DNA of 53,779 nt, taken from assembly GCA_024637015.1 (NCBI GenBank), contig JAGXGE010000016.1:1-53779 (forward strand). The letters are read 5' to 3'. The translations under genes and the position numbers were made by a program. Position 1 is the first letter of the stretch. Each line of letters opens with the position of its first letter. A model generated the notes under the pieces. The model did not search any database. It saw nothing but the letters and a program-made list of their open reading frames with translations, and was not told the origin of the DNA. This document shows, in pieces, positions 1-8,996 of the stretch. The DNA comes from Aequorivita sp. (GTDB taxonomy: Bacteria; Bacteroidota; Bacteroidia; Flavobacteriales; Flavobacteriaceae).

Positions 1-203
1 ATAATATTGCGACCATACTCCAGTAAGAGCTCGACTCCCTCAAAAAAATCTCAGAAAATCTTACTTAGTTTAGTTTCTTTGTCGATAAACATCCTTTCGA
101 ATGATTATCTACGCTGTCAATTTCAATATCTCAATGAACTTATGTTTCTATTTTTGCTCGCTTTCAAATCGTGTTTTGTAGTCACTCATTGTTTTAGCGG
201 GTG
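1..203 (-). promoter_or_regulatory. Probable rRNA operon leader (16S gene lies left of window)
   Basis: Read on the minus strand, this stretch follows two tandem promoters and carries no convincing protein gene. It contains AGTTCATTGAGATATTG (about 124-140), which resembles the conserved boxA-like leader (AGTTCTTTGACATATTG type) that precedes 16S rRNA genes in Bacteroidota. The 16S gene itself is not in the window, so the assignment is inference. It could instead be the leader of another strongly expressed stable RNA. Confidence 0.45.
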
Positions 204-234
204 CAAATGTACAACTCTTTTTTAATCCCGCAAT
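204..234 (-). promoter_or_regulatory. Promoter P2 of the leftward (probable rRNA) transcript
   Basis: The minus strand reads ATTG (231-234), 19 bp, TACATTTG (204-211), followed by CACCCGC. This matches the Bacteroidota primary-sigma promoter TTTG-N19-TAnnTTTG. The spacer holds GGGATT followed by an A run, almost the same as in the upstream promoter at 318-348, so the two look like duplicated units 114 bp apart. Confidence 0.65.
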
Positions 235-317
235 ACTTTTTAAAAAATATTTCAAAAATTTTCAAGAACGTTTTTTTTGCTTTGCTGAACGTTTCTATTT
301 GTTCTTTTAAGCGGGTG

Positions 318-348
318 CAAATATAGATTGCTTTTTCAATCCCACAAA
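318..348 (-). promoter_or_regulatory. Promoter P1 of the leftward (probable rRNA) transcript
   Basis: The minus strand reads TTTG (345-348), exactly 19 bp, TATATTTG (318-325), followed by CACCCGC. This is a full match to the Bacteroidota consensus. It is the upstream member of a tandem pair with the promoter at 204-234, an arrangement usual for rRNA operons. Bases 349-578, between this promoter and the thrS promoter, are very AT-rich and I see no gene there. Confidence 0.7.
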
Positions 349-578
349 CTTAATTGTCGATTATTTTGAAATATTTTTTTTGTTATTAACTAAGCATTTG
401 AAAAGCCATGACTTAGCTTAAAAAATAAATTTATACCTTAATATATATACTATTTCAAAAATCAATAGCGAAACCATTGCAAAATGACAATAGACATCTT
501 ACTCGGCAAGGCCATGAAGTTTCAAAAATCATTTCTTTATTGGTTAATTAAAAGAAGTAAGAATACCATAAATTCCAT

Positions 579-610
579 ATTGCAAACCGCCGAAACTAAT
601 AGTATATTTG
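579..610 (+). promoter_or_regulatory. thrS promoter
   Basis: ATTG (579-582), 20 bp, TATATTTG (603-610), followed by CACCC. The thrS ATG lies only 22 bases beyond the -7 box, so the mRNA leader should be about 15-18 nt. The CACCC after the box matches the rRNA-type and tRNA-Lys promoters in this window. Confidence 0.7.
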
Positions 611-631
611 CACCCTAAAATTTTTCAGTAT

Positions 632-2578
632 ATGATAGCCATTACCCTACCCGATGGAAGCGTAAAGCATTTTGATACAGGAGTTACGCCTATGGATGTA
701 GCAAAAAGTATTAGTGAAGGATTCGCCCGTAACGTGATTTCAGCATCCTTTAATGATATAACCATTGAATCAACCACCCCATTAATGGAGGACGGAAGTC
801 TTGTACTATATACATGGAATAATGATGAGGGGAAAAAAGCTTTCTGGCATTCTTCTGCACATATTCTTGCCCAGGCCTTGGAAGAATTATATCCTGGAAT
901 CAAATTGACTATCGGTCCAGCTATTGAGAATGGGTTTTATTACGATGTTGATTTTGGCGACAAAACCATATCAGAAAAAGATCTTAAAGAGATTGAAGAT
1001 AAAATGCTGGAAATTGCTCGTGGAAAATTTGAGTTTTCAATCCGTGAATCTTCAAAAGCAGATGCTCTGGAGTATTACAAAAAACAAGGCAACGAATATA
1101 AAGTTGAACTGATTGAAAACTTGGAAGACGGAACAATCACTTTCTGCGACCACGATACATTTACAGATCTTTGCCGAGGTGGACATATTCCTAACACCGG
1201 AATTGTAAAAGCCATTAAACTAATGAGCATTGCCGGAGCCTATTGGCGAGGTGATGAAAAAAACAAACAGCTTACACGTATATACGGAATCAGTTTCCCG
1301 AAGCAAAAAGATTTAACTGAATATCTGGAATTATTAGAACAAGCTAAACAACGTGACCATAGAAAGCTTGGTAAGGAACTGGAGCTTTTCACTTTTTCAC
1401 AAAAAGTTGGGCAAGGTTTACCACTTTGGTTGCCAAAAGGAGCTGCTTTGCGCGAAAGACTTGAAAACTTCTTAAAAAAAGCACAGAAAAAAGCGGGTTA
1501 CGAGATGGTTATTACACCACATATTGGACAAAAAGAACTGTATGTTACTTCTGGCCATTACGCAAAGTATGGAGCTGACAGCTTTCAATCTATAAAAACA
1601 CCAAACGAAGGGGAAGAGTTTCTGTTAAAACCCATGAACTGTCCGCACCACTGTGAAATATACAACAGTAAACCATGGTCATATAAAGATCTGCCAAAGC
1701 GTTTTGCAGAATTCGGAACCGTATACCGTTACGAACAAAGCGGAGAGTTACATGGTTTGACTCGTGTTCGAGGTTTTACACAAGACGATGCACACATTTT
1801 CTGTACACCAGACCAATTGGATGACGAATTCAAAAAAGTAATTGATTTGGTTTTATACGTTTTCGGCTCTTTAGGTTTCGAAAACTTTTATACGCAAGTT
1901 TCCTTGCGTGATCCAGAGAAGCCAGAAAAGTATATTGGCAGTCTTGAAAACTGGGAGAAAGCTGAAAAAGCAATTATAAGCGCCGCAGAATCAAAAGGAC
2001 TTGATTATAAAATTGAATATGGCGAAGCCGCATTTTATGGCCCCAAGTTAGATTTTATGGTGAAGGACGCTTTAGGAAGAAGCTGGCAATTAGGTACAAT
2101 TCAAGTGGATTACAACTTGCCTGAGCGATTTGAATTAGAGTACAAAGGCAGTGACAATGAGACGCACCGTCCAGTTATGATTCACCGTGCACCCTTTGGA
2201 AGTATGGAACGTTTTATAGCAATTCTTTTGGAACACACGGGAGGAAACTTCCCGCTTTGGTTGATGCCCGAACAGGTAAGTATATTATCATTAAGTGAAA
2301 AATATGAAAAATACTCACAAAAAGTTTTAAATTTGCTTGAAAATGACGAAATTCGCGCCCTTGTTGACAATAGAAACGAGACAATTGGCAAAAAAATTAG
2401 GGAGGCAGAAATGAACAAAATCCCATATATGCTGATTGTTGGCGAACAGGAAGAGAAAGATGGAACGGTTTCTGTACGTAAACACGGTGAAGGTGATTTG
2501 GGTACAATGACGCCAAAAGCCTTTTCAGAATTGATACAACAAGCAGTAAAAGAAGAATCGAAAGAATTTAATGTTTAA
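632..2578 (+). CDS. thrS: Threonine--tRNA ligase
   Basis: Charges tRNA-Thr with threonine in the cytoplasm; a class II synthetase with an editing domain. The 648-residue length is normal for the family. An N-terminal TGS domain (1-60) is followed by the editing domain with H73, H77, C181 and H185 (HSSAH and CRGGH motifs). The catalytic core carries the zinc cysteine in MNCPHH (C337) and motif 3 HRAPFG, and a C-terminal anticodon-binding domain ends the protein. The ATG at 632 is chosen because it begins the conserved [10 protein letters not shown]. An in-frame TTG at 608 lies inside the -7 promoter box and cannot be the start. infC follows within 20 bases, giving a translation operon. Confidence 0.97.
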   Translation: MIAITLPDGSVKHFDTGVTPMDVAKSISEGFARNVISASFNDITIESTTPLMEDGSLVLYTWNNDEGKKAFWHSSAHILAQALEELYPGIKLTIGPAIENGFYYDVDFGDKTISEKDLKEIEDKMLEIARGKFEFSIRESSKADALEYYKKQGNEYKVELIENLEDGTITFCDHDTFTDLCRGGHIPNTGIVKAIKLMSIAGAYWRGDEKNKQLTRIYGISFPKQKDLTEYLELLEQAKQRDHRKLGKELELFTFSQKVGQGLPLWLPKGAALRERLENFLKKAQKKAGYEMVITPHIGQKELYVTSGHYAKYGADSFQSIKTPNEGEEFLLKPMNCPHHCEIYNSKPWSYKDLPKRFAEFGTVYRYEQSGELHGLTRVRGFTQDDAHIFCTPDQLDDEFKKVIDLVLYVFGSLGFENFYTQVSLRDPEKPEKYIGSLENWEKAEKAIISAAESKGLDYKIEYGEAAFYGPKLDFMVKDALGRSWQLGTIQVDYNLPERFELEYKGSDNETHRPVMIHRAPFGSMERFIAILLEHTGGNFPLWLMPEQVSILSLSEKYEKYSQKVLNLLENDEIRALVDNRNETIGKKIREAEMNKIPYMLIVGEQEEKDGTVSVRKHGEGDLGTMTPKAFSELIQQAVKEESKEFNV

Positions 2579-2594
2579 CTAAAAATAGTAAGCC

Positions 2595-3149
2595 ATAGCA
2601 ATACGAAGAAAAAGAAGTAGAGGACCTGCAAGGGTGATTAAGGAAGATCAACACAGAATCAACGGAAAGATTCGTGCTGAAGAAGTACGCCTTGTAGGAG
2701 ATAATGTTGAAATAGGAGTTTATCCTTTAAAAAAGGCACGTGAAATTGCCGAAGAGCAAGAGCTTGATCTTGTTGAAATTTCACCAAATGCAAACCCTCC
2801 CGTTTGTAAAGTAATAGACTATAAAAAGTTTGTTTACGAACAGAAAAAACGTGAGAAAGCCCTAAAGGCAAAAGCAACCAAGGTTACCATTAAGGAAATC
2901 AGGTTTGGGCCAAATACGGATGATCACGATTACGATTTTAAAAAGAAACACGGCGAAAAGTTTTTGCAAGAAGGTTCAAAATTGAAAGCATATGTTTTCT
3001 TTAAAGGGCGTTCTATAATTTACAAAGACCAAGGTGAAATTTTGCTTTTGCGTCTTGCCCGTGACCTTGAAGAATTTGGAAAAGTAGAGCAAATGCCAAA
3101 ACTAGAAGGCAAACGAATGATTATGTTCATTGCCCCTAAAAAGAAATAA
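2595..3149 (+). CDS. infC: Translation initiation factor IF-3, probable ATA start
   Basis: Binds the 30S subunit, checks initiator tRNA and start codon, and prevents premature 50S joining. The N-domain ([20 protein letters not shown]), linker and C-domain ([24 protein letters not shown]) are complete. The first conventional start in frame is GTG at 2634. However, the frame stays open back to a TAA at 2589, and codons 2595-2633 encode a basic [13 protein letters not shown] stretch like the N-terminus of flavobacterial IF-3. I therefore place the start at ATA 2595. Rare start codons on infC allow IF-3 to repress its own mRNA in other bacteria. If GTG is used instead, the product is 171 residues. 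Confidence 0.9.
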   Translation: MAIRRKRSRGPARVIKEDQHRINGKIRAEEVRLVGDNVEIGVYPLKKAREIAEEQELDLVEISPNANPPVCKVIDYKKFVYEQKKREKALKAKATKVTIKEIRFGPNTDDHDYDFKKKHGEKFLQEGSKLKAYVFFKGRSIIYKDQGEILLLRLARDLEEFGKVEQMPKLEGKRMIMFIAPKKK

Positions 3150-3150
3150 C

Positions 3151-3177
3151 ACTTCAGTTTTCATAAGAAACTGAAGT
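3151..3177 (+). promoter_or_regulatory. Hairpin between infC and rpmI
   Basis: A perfect 10-bp stem (ACTTCAGTTT, 3151-3160, with AAACTGAAGT, 3168-3177) and a 7-nt loop begin right after the infC stop codon. Only three T follow, so it is a poor intrinsic terminator. It could be a partial terminator, an RNA-processing site or part of a ribosomal-protein control structure. Confidence 0.5.
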
Positions 3178-3215
3178 TTACAATAAAGCGAAATAATTAA
3201 TAAAAAGTAGGAAAC

Positions 3216-3413
3216 ATGCCGAAACAAAAAACAAAATCCAGTGCCAAAAAGCGTTTTAAGCTTACAGGTACAGGTAAAATCAAAAGAAAGCATGCGTTTA
3301 AAAGCCACATCTTAACAAAGAAAAGCAAAAAACGCAAACTTGCATTGACCCATGATGGGTTGGTGGACAAGGCCGACGAAAGCAATGTTAAGCAAATGCT
3401 TCGATTGAAGTAA
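3216..3413 (+). CDS. rpmI: 50S ribosomal protein L35
   Basis: A small, very basic protein of the large ribosomal subunit. The 65-residue sequence begins with the L35 signature [15 protein letters not shown], continues with the conserved GTGKIKR and ends in a basic tail, the normal family length. It sits in the universal infC-rpmI-rplT order. Spacers of 66 bases before it and 96 bases after it are longer than usual within a ribosomal operon, leaving room for regulatory RNA structure; a 12-bp palindrome TTAACCGGTTAA is at 3420-3431. Confidence 0.97.
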   Translation: MPKQKTKSSAKKRFKLTGTGKIKRKHAFKSHILTKKSKKRKLALTHDGLVDKADESNVKQMLRLK

Positions 3414-3509
3414 TAACGCTTAACCGGTTAAAACAATTATTTAAACCCTGGAGTAGTGCAATAAAAGTATTCACAAAGATGGATCGCCTGCTACAAAAAA
3501 AACAAAATT

Positions 3510-3854
3510 ATGCCAAGATCAGTAAATTCAGTTGCGAAGAGAGCCCGCAGAAAAAAGGTTCTTAAACAAGCCAAAGGTTTCTTTGGAAGACGTAAAAACG
3601 TATGGACAGTTGCTAAAAACGCTGTGGATAAAGCAATGCTTTATTCATACCGTGACCGTCGTACCAAAAAGAGAAATTTCAGATCCTTATGGATTACCCG
3701 TATCAACGCGGGTGCAAGACAGCATGGAATGTCTTATTCGCAATTTATGGGAAGTTTAAAAAATAATGGAATCGAACTTAACCGTAAGGTTTTGGCAGAT
3801 TTGGCTATGAACCACCCAGAGGCTTTTGCCGCAATCATAAACAAAGTAAAATAA
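3510..3854 (+). CDS. rplT: 50S ribosomal protein L20
   Basis: Binds 23S rRNA and is needed early in large-subunit assembly; in several bacteria it represses its own operon at the mRNA level. The 114 residues start [16 protein letters not shown] and contain the conserved GFFGRRKN and YRDRRTKKR segments and the WITRINA core, the full family length. It is the last gene of the thrS-infC-rpmI-rplT block and is followed by a strong hairpin terminator. Confidence 0.97.
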   Translation: MPRSVNSVAKRARRKKVLKQAKGFFGRRKNVWTVAKNAVDKAMLYSYRDRRTKKRNFRSLWITRINAGARQHGMSYSQFMGSLKNNGIELNRKVLADLAMNHPEAFAAIINKVK

Positions 3855-3884
3855 GACATTTATAAACTATATTATTTCGCCTTA

Positions 3885-3915
3885 AAACCGCTTCAGCAAT
3901 GAGGCGGTTTTTTTA
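3885..3915 (+). terminator. Intrinsic terminator after rplT
   Basis: A 10-bp stem (AAACCGCTTC with GAGGCGGTTT, one wobble pair), a 6-nt loop and a run of seven T. It closes the thrS-rplT transcript. Confidence 0.85.
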
Positions 3916-3967
3916 TGAGAAAACTTCAACTAAAGAAGAATCATTATCTTCGTTAAAAATAAAATAG

Positions 3968-4915
3968 ATGTTCCGCTCCAGTTTTCTTCTTTTTGCAATT
4001 CTTGTGATTTCGGGAAATTTTCTTTTCGCACAAAAAGGAATGGGAAAACTATACAGGATTGATAGATACAAATCTATTTATCTTCCCTTAGGAAAGATTT
4101 CATTTGCCGATAAACTTGTAGAATACAAAGTTGGATTACCGGCTCCCATTCAAAAATATAGGGACAGCGTGCAATGTCTTCACGAACCAAACTACAAAAA
4201 TTATCAAACCCCAAATTTTATTTCGTTAGGCTGCGGTGGAAGTTTGACGGTAGAGTTTACAGACAATGGTTTTATGAACTTACCGGGCGATGATCTTTAT
4301 CTATTTGAGGTTGGGCCCTCCCAAGAACCCGCAAAAGTAGAGATTTCTCAAAATGGCATTGATTGGGTATATGCGGGGGAAATAGCAGGTGGAAAATCTT
4401 CTATAGATTTAAGCAAAGCTGAAATTGATGACGAAACTGTTTTCTATTTCCTTCGAATTACAGACTTAAAAGACCTCTGTAAAAGCAAAAGTGCAGGTGC
4501 CGATATAGACGCCATTGGAGCCATCAACAGTGTAATAAAACTTACTATTGATGCTGATGTTTTGTTTGATGTAGCAAAATACGATTTAAAGGAAACAGCG
4601 AAACTGAGCATTGATTCGCTAATAAAATTTATCAAAAAAGTTGACAAGGCAACTATATTGATTCAAGGCCATACCGATAGTGACGGTGACGAAACTTCAA
4701 ATATGACACTTTCTGAAAATAGATGTATTTCAGTAAAGGACAGATTAATGGAGATATTTGGAACTTCTTCGTTTTATGAATTTAAAATCAAAGCTTACGG
4801 CGAAAGCAAGCCTAGATATCCAAACGATTCCGAAGAAAACAAACAACAAAACAGAAGGGTAGAAATTACCGTTTTACCACCGAAGGATTACTACGAAAGC
4901 TTAAATCAACATTAA
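3968..4915 (+). CDS. Exported protein with C-terminal OmpA domain
   Basis: A 315-residue envelope protein. A signal peptide (about 1-21, ending LFAQ) is followed by a beta-rich middle region with LGCGGSLTVEF and GADIDAIGA motifs, a pattern seen in lectin- or adhesin-like surface domains. Residues about 190-305 form an OmpA/MotB domain (VLFDVAKYDLK, then QGHTDSDG, then ENRCISVKD, then NRRVEITV), which normally binds peptidoglycan. It probably anchors the cell surface to the wall; the role of the N-terminal half is unknown. Its stop codon overlaps that of the converging gene at 4912. Confidence 0.85.
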   Translation: MFRSSFLLFAILVISGNFLFAQKGMGKLYRIDRYKSIYLPLGKISFADKLVEYKVGLPAPIQKYRDSVQCLHEPNYKNYQTPNFISLGCGGSLTVEFTDNGFMNLPGDDLYLFEVGPSQEPAKVEISQNGIDWVYAGEIAGGKSSIDLSKAEIDDETVFYFLRITDLKDLCKSKSAGADIDAIGAINSVIKLTIDADVLFDVAKYDLKETAKLSIDSLIKFIKKVDKATILIQGHTDSDGDETSNMTLSENRCISVKDRLMEIFGTSSFYEFKIKAYGESKPRYPNDSEENKQQNRRVEITVLPPKDYYESLNQH

Positions 4916-6174
4916 GTTTTCTGTTTTTTCTTTTTTGCGGCGGGAAATAAAACGTTATTTAAAATAAGTCGATAACCAGGGGAATTTGGATGCAAAGCCA
5001 ATTCAGTTTTGGCATCCCCTACTCTATGCTGATAATCTTCTGGATCGTGGCCACCGTAAAAAGTAAAGAAACCCTTCCCTTTTATTCCGTGAATATAACG
5101 TGCTTCACCGTTGCTCTTATTCTCACCCATCACCAAAACATTACTTTTAATTTCATCTGGATCAAAAGAAGTGGTCTGTCCCATAAAACCTTTTACTAAA
5201 GAAGTGTGATTTTGGCAAAGCATTGTCGGAATCGGATCCCATTTTGCTGAATAATCCATTAAAGTAAAATAATCAGACTCCTTGGAAACTCTTCTTTTTT
5301 CAGTCATATCAATACTTGAAAATTCATAAACCATCGGGCTTCGCTCCAAAATATAATCTTTAAAAGCAAAGGTTCTGTTGTAATCAATTTTGCTTTGGTA
5401 TCCAGGCTCACTCGGATCACCATCAAACATAGGTTCACAAATATCAACACCTTCAGCGGAAAGAGCAATATCAAAACTATCGGTCGCGCTGCACATAGCG
5501 AACATAAAACCACCACCAATTACATAATCTCGAATTTTTTTTGCAACGTCCAATTTTTCTTCGGAAACTTTATTATAACCTAACTTTGCAGCAAGTGCTT
5601 CGGCTTTATTTTTTTCTTCAATATACCAGGGTGCAGAACGATAGGCCCGGTAAAATTTACCGTATTGACCTGTAAAATCTTCGTGGTGTAGGTGAAGCCA
5701 ATCATAAAGAATTAGTTGGTCGCCAAGAACTTCTTCGTCATAAATTACTGTATACGGAATTTCAGCATAGGTTAAAACCATTGTTACCGCATCATCCCAC
5801 GGAAGGTTTCCTTTAGGCGAATAAACTGCTATTTTCGGAGCTTTCTCCAAAACAACGGCGTCCATATTTTTAGAAGGGCTGCTTATATCGGTAAGGATTT
5901 GTTCTGTTTTGCTATCAGAAATCACTTCAAAAGAAACACCGCGAATCTGGCATTCCTTTTGAATTTCGGGTGAATCGGGCATCAAAAAAGAACCGCCACG
6001 ATAGTTTAGTAACCATTTAACCTTTTGTTGCTTTTCCAAAATCCAATAGGTAATTCCGTAAGCTTTTAAATGTTCTTTCTGGCTATCGGCATCCATTGGA
6101 ATTAGAATATAGGAAGCTGAAGCTTTTATTGAAAAAAGGAGTAGGAATATGATTAGAATAAAACGTGTCATCAT
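4912..6174 (-). CDS. Exported protein of the family mislabelled 'asparagine synthetase B'
   Basis: A 420-residue protein with an N-terminal signal peptide (about 1-21, ending ASA). It matches a conserved flavobacterial family often labelled asparagine synthetase B. I see neither the N-terminal Cys glutaminase domain nor the AsnB ATP-pyrophosphatase motif SGGxDS. Conserved-looking segments are IPMDADSQKEHLKAYG, a GGGFMFAMCSATDSFDIA stretch that could hold a nucleophile elbow as in class I amidotransferase folds, and FYGGHDPEDY. Export argues against asparagine synthesis. The true function is unknown to me. It converges with, and overlaps by 4 bases, the OmpA-domain gene. Confidence 0.8.
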   Translation of the reverse strand: MMTRFILIIFLLLFSIKASASYILIPMDADSQKEHLKAYGITYWILEKQQKVKWLLNYRGGSFLMPDSPEIQKECQIRGVSFEVISDSKTEQILTDISSPSKNMDAVVLEKAPKIAVYSPKGNLPWDDAVTMVLTYAEIPYTVIYDEEVLGDQLILYDWLHLHHEDFTGQYGKFYRAYRSAPWYIEEKNKAEALAAKLGYNKVSEEKLDVAKKIRDYVIGGGFMFAMCSATDSFDIALSAEGVDICEPMFDGDPSEPGYQSKIDYNRTFAFKDYILERSPMVYEFSSIDMTEKRRVSKESDYFTLMDYSAKWDPIPTMLCQNHTSLVKGFMGQTTSFDPDEIKSNVLVMGENKSNGEARYIHGIKGKGFFTFYGGHDPEDYQHRVGDAKTELALHPNSPGYRLILNNVLFPAAKKKKQKT

Positions 6175-6269
6175 GCGAATATAACGACAATTTTTAAGCC
6201 ATGTTTTAGATATTAAAAAATATAATTGGAAACAAGGACCTTTCGACTGTACTCAATGTGACATTTTAA

Positions 6270-7823
6270 TTAAAATGGAACATCGTTATCATCATCAGCT
6301 GAAAAATCATCGTTCATTGAACTTCCAAAAGCTTCATTTGCTGATGGTAAATTTTTGGTCTTAAATGTATCATCATTAGCAGCATCATTCATTCTGGAAT
6401 GAATTTCGGTGGGGATGTCAAAGGTTTCAAGATTATCAAATTTACCTAAATTACCTACGAATTTGAGGCGTATTTCATCCAAGCCACCGTTACGGTGTTT
6501 GGCTATTATAAGTTCAGCCTGGCCTGCTGTTGGGGTGTGTTCCTCATCATCCCATTCATCAATTTTATAATATTCTGGACGATAAATAAAGGAAACAATA
6601 TCCGCATCCTGCTCAATTGCCCCAGACTCACGAAGGTCTGATAGCAATGGTCGCTTACTGCCTCCACGTGTCTCAACAGCACGAGAAAGCTGGGAAAGCG
6701 CAATTACTGGAATACTTAATTCCTTCGCCAATGCTTTTAAGTTTCGTGAAATAGTAGAAATCTCCTGTTCCCGGTTGCCTCCTTTTTGGCTTCCTCCGGC
6801 AGTCATCAATTGCAAATAATCTACAATTATAAGCTTAATGCCGTGTTGGGAAGAAAGTCTTCTGGCCTTGGCGCGCAAATCAAAAATAGAAAGTGAAGGG
6901 GTATCATCAATAAAAAGTGGTGCTTTCTCAAGACCTTTCACTTTTACGTTCAACTGCTCCCATTCGTGTTTTTCGAGATTTCCAGTACGCAATTTTTCTG
7001 AACTCAACTGGGTTTCTGAGGAAATTAAACGTGTAATAAGTTGTACTGAGGACATTTCCAAAGAGAAAAAAGCTACAGGAATATTGTGCTCAACAGCCAT
7101 ATTTCGAGCCATGGACAACGTCAATGCTGTTTTACCCATACCGGGACGGGCTGCAATAATAATTAAATCACTCGGCTGCCAGCCAGAAGTAAGCTTATCA
7201 AGTCTAGTAAATCCAGACGGAACTCCTGAAAGTCCTTCCTTATTGGCTATTTCTTCAATTCTTTTCTTTGCTTGAATTACAAGATTCTGGGCAGTTTCGG
7301 AAGAACGTTTTATGTTGCCTTGGGTTACTTCATATAATTTTGCTTCCGCATTGTCTAAAAGATCAAAAACGTCGGTACCTTCATTATAGGAATCTTCAAT
7401 TATTTCGTTTGAAATTTTTATAAGACTTCGTTGAATATATTTCTGAAGAATGATGCGCGCGTGGAATTCAATATGTGCCGAAGAAGATACTTTTTGGGTC
7501 AATTGAATCAAATAAAATTCCCCTCCAACCAACTCGATTTTCCCTTGCTTCTTAAGTTGTGTTGAAACGGTTAATAAGTCCACAGGTTGGCTATCTTCAA
7601 ACAGATTGTGAATGGCTTCAAAGATGTGTTGATGCGCCTGTTTGTAAAAAACTTCAGGATGTAGAATATCTATTACTTCATCTACCCCTTTTTTGTCAAT
7701 CATCAAAGCTCCAAGCACAACTTCCTCTAAATCAATAGCTTGTGGCGGTATCTTTCCTTTTTCAAGCGATATAACCTGCGAAGTACGGGTTGAAAAACTG
7801 GTTTGAGGTTTGATTTTTTCCAT
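6270..7823 (-). CDS. dnaB: Replicative DNA helicase DnaB
   Basis: The hexameric 5'-3' helicase that unwinds the replication fork and recruits primase. In 517 residues it has the N-terminal DnaB domain (about 27-130, PPQAIDLEEVVLGALM), a linker, and the RecA-like motor with Walker A ARPGMGKT at 225-232 and Walker B IIVDYLQLM; LSQLSRAVE and SDLRESG follow. There is no sign of an intein, a frequent passenger in dnaB. An acidic low-complexity tail (DDDFSADDDNDVPF type) ends the protein, as in other flavobacterial helicases. The gene is transcribed alone. Confidence 0.96.
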   Translation of the reverse strand: MEKIKPQTSFSTRTSQVISLEKGKIPPQAIDLEEVVLGALMIDKKGVDEVIDILHPEVFYKQAHQHIFEAIHNLFEDSQPVDLLTVSTQLKKQGKIELVGGEFYLIQLTQKVSSSAHIEFHARIILQKYIQRSLIKISNEIIEDSYNEGTDVFDLLDNAEAKLYEVTQGNIKRSSETAQNLVIQAKKRIEEIANKEGLSGVPSGFTRLDKLTSGWQPSDLIIIAARPGMGKTALTLSMARNMAVEHNIPVAFFSLEMSSVQLITRLISSETQLSSEKLRTGNLEKHEWEQLNVKVKGLEKAPLFIDDTPSLSIFDLRAKARRLSSQHGIKLIIVDYLQLMTAGGSQKGGNREQEISTISRNLKALAKELSIPVIALSQLSRAVETRGGSKRPLLSDLRESGAIEQDADIVSFIYRPEYYKIDEWDDEEHTPTAGQAELIIAKHRNGGLDEIRLKFVGNLGKFDNLETFDIPTEIHSRMNDAANDDTFKTKNLPSANEAFGSSMNDDFSADDDNDVPF

Positions 7824-7933
7824 GAAGCGAATGTAAAGAAAATGTTAAGAGCAAGTATTGGTTTTATGTTGTTCTATATTAACCGTTCTTCAACAATTGA
7901 ACTGTTGAAAACTCGAAAATATTGTTGATAACC

Positions 7934-7966
7934 CGTAAAAAAATCCGAGGCTCTCGCTTCGGATTT
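7934..7966 (-). terminator. Intrinsic terminator of accA
   Basis: The stem AAATCCGA (7941-7948) pairs with TCGGATTT (7959-7966). On the minus strand it is followed by a run of seven T (7937-7943, partly in the stem), correct for ending accA transcription. Confidence 0.8.
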
Positions 7967-7991
7967 ACGGTATGATAAGCTATAGTTAGTT

Positions 7992-8945
7992 TTAACTTTT
8001 GAACTCGCCCATAGCCAAATATTTATCCATTCTGTTTTTGACCAAATCTGATGGGGATAACATTTTTAGAGCTTTATATGACTTTTCTATCGCGCCAGCA
8101 ACTATTGTAAAAGTTTTCTCACGATTGCTGTGAGCACCGCCTAAAGGTTCCTTTACAATTTCATCAATTAAATTTAGTTTTTTCATATCGATTGCCGTCA
8201 GTTTCAAGGCTTCGGCAGCTTGTTCTTTAAATTCCCAGCTTCTCCATAATATAGAAGAACAACTTTCTGGGGAGATTACAGAATACCAAGTGTTTTCAAG
8301 CATAAGCACTTTATCACCAACTCCTATTCCTAAAGCACCACCACTAGCTCCTTCACCTATTATTACAACAATAATTGGCACTTTAAGACGTGTCATTTCC
8401 AAAATATTTCGGGCAATGGCTTCACCCTGTCCCCTTTCTTCTGCTTCCAAACCTGGAAAAGCTCCGGGAGTATCTACTAAACATACTACAGGCACATTGA
8501 ACTTTTCAGCAGACTTCATCAATCGTAATGCCTTTCTGTAGCCTTCCGGGTTTGCCATTCCAAAGTTTCTGAGCTGGCGGGTTTTTGTATTATAGCCTTT
8601 TTGTTGACCCACAAACATATAGCTTTGGTCGCCTATTTTTCCGAGGCCACCAACCATTGCTTTATCATCCTTAAAGCCGCGGTCACCATGTAGTTCCAAA
8701 AATGAATCACCACAAATGGCTTTTATATAATCCATCGTATATGGACGATCTGGATGGCGTGAAAGCTGCACTCGCTGCCAAGGCGTTAGGTTTTTATATA
8801 TATCTTTTTTAGTATCGTTCAGTTTTTTTTCAATCTGTTTGCAAGTATTGGTTACGTCAACATTACTTTCAGTACCAATTAAGCAAGCCTTTTCGTATTG
8901 CTCCTGCAATTCTTTTATAGGGAGTTCAAAATCAAGATATTCCAT
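7992..8945 (-). CDS. accA: Acetyl-CoA carboxylase carboxyltransferase subunit alpha
   Basis: With AccD, it transfers the carboxyl group from biotin-BCCP to acetyl-CoA, making malonyl-CoA for fatty acid synthesis. The 317-residue protein has the AccA N-terminal coiled region followed by the crotonase-like carboxyltransferase fold ([48 protein letters not shown]). The ATG at 8945 begins [13 protein letters not shown] as in relatives; an upstream in-frame ATG at 8981 overlaps the -7 box TATCTTTG (8979-8986), so it is rejected. accD is not in this window. Confidence 0.96.
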   Translation of the reverse strand: MEYLDFELPIKELQEQYEKACLIGTESNVDVTNTCKQIEKKLNDTKKDIYKNLTPWQRVQLSRHPDRPYTMDYIKAICGDSFLELHGDRGFKDDKAMVGGLGKIGDQSYMFVGQQKGYNTKTRQLRNFGMANPEGYRKALRLMKSAEKFNVPVVCLVDTPGAFPGLEAEERGQGEAIARNILEMTRLKVPIIVVIIGEGASGGALGIGVGDKVLMLENTWYSVISPESCSSILWRSWEFKEQAAEALKLTAIDMKKLNLIDEIVKEPLGGAHSNREKTFTIVAGAIEKSYKALKMLSPSDLVKNRMDKYLAMGEFKS

Positions 8946-8996
8946 AATTTTTTCCTTCGTTTTATAAAGGTTGGTGTACAAAGATAAAATTTTGTT

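Noticed and set aside
7-225. A 72-codon open frame at the left edge
   Set aside because: Serine/leucine/phenylalanine-rich translation without a domain, lying antisense across a promoter and a leader-like element.
6838-7275. A 145-codon open frame opposite dnaB
   Set aside because: Antisense shadow of the conserved helicase motor domain.
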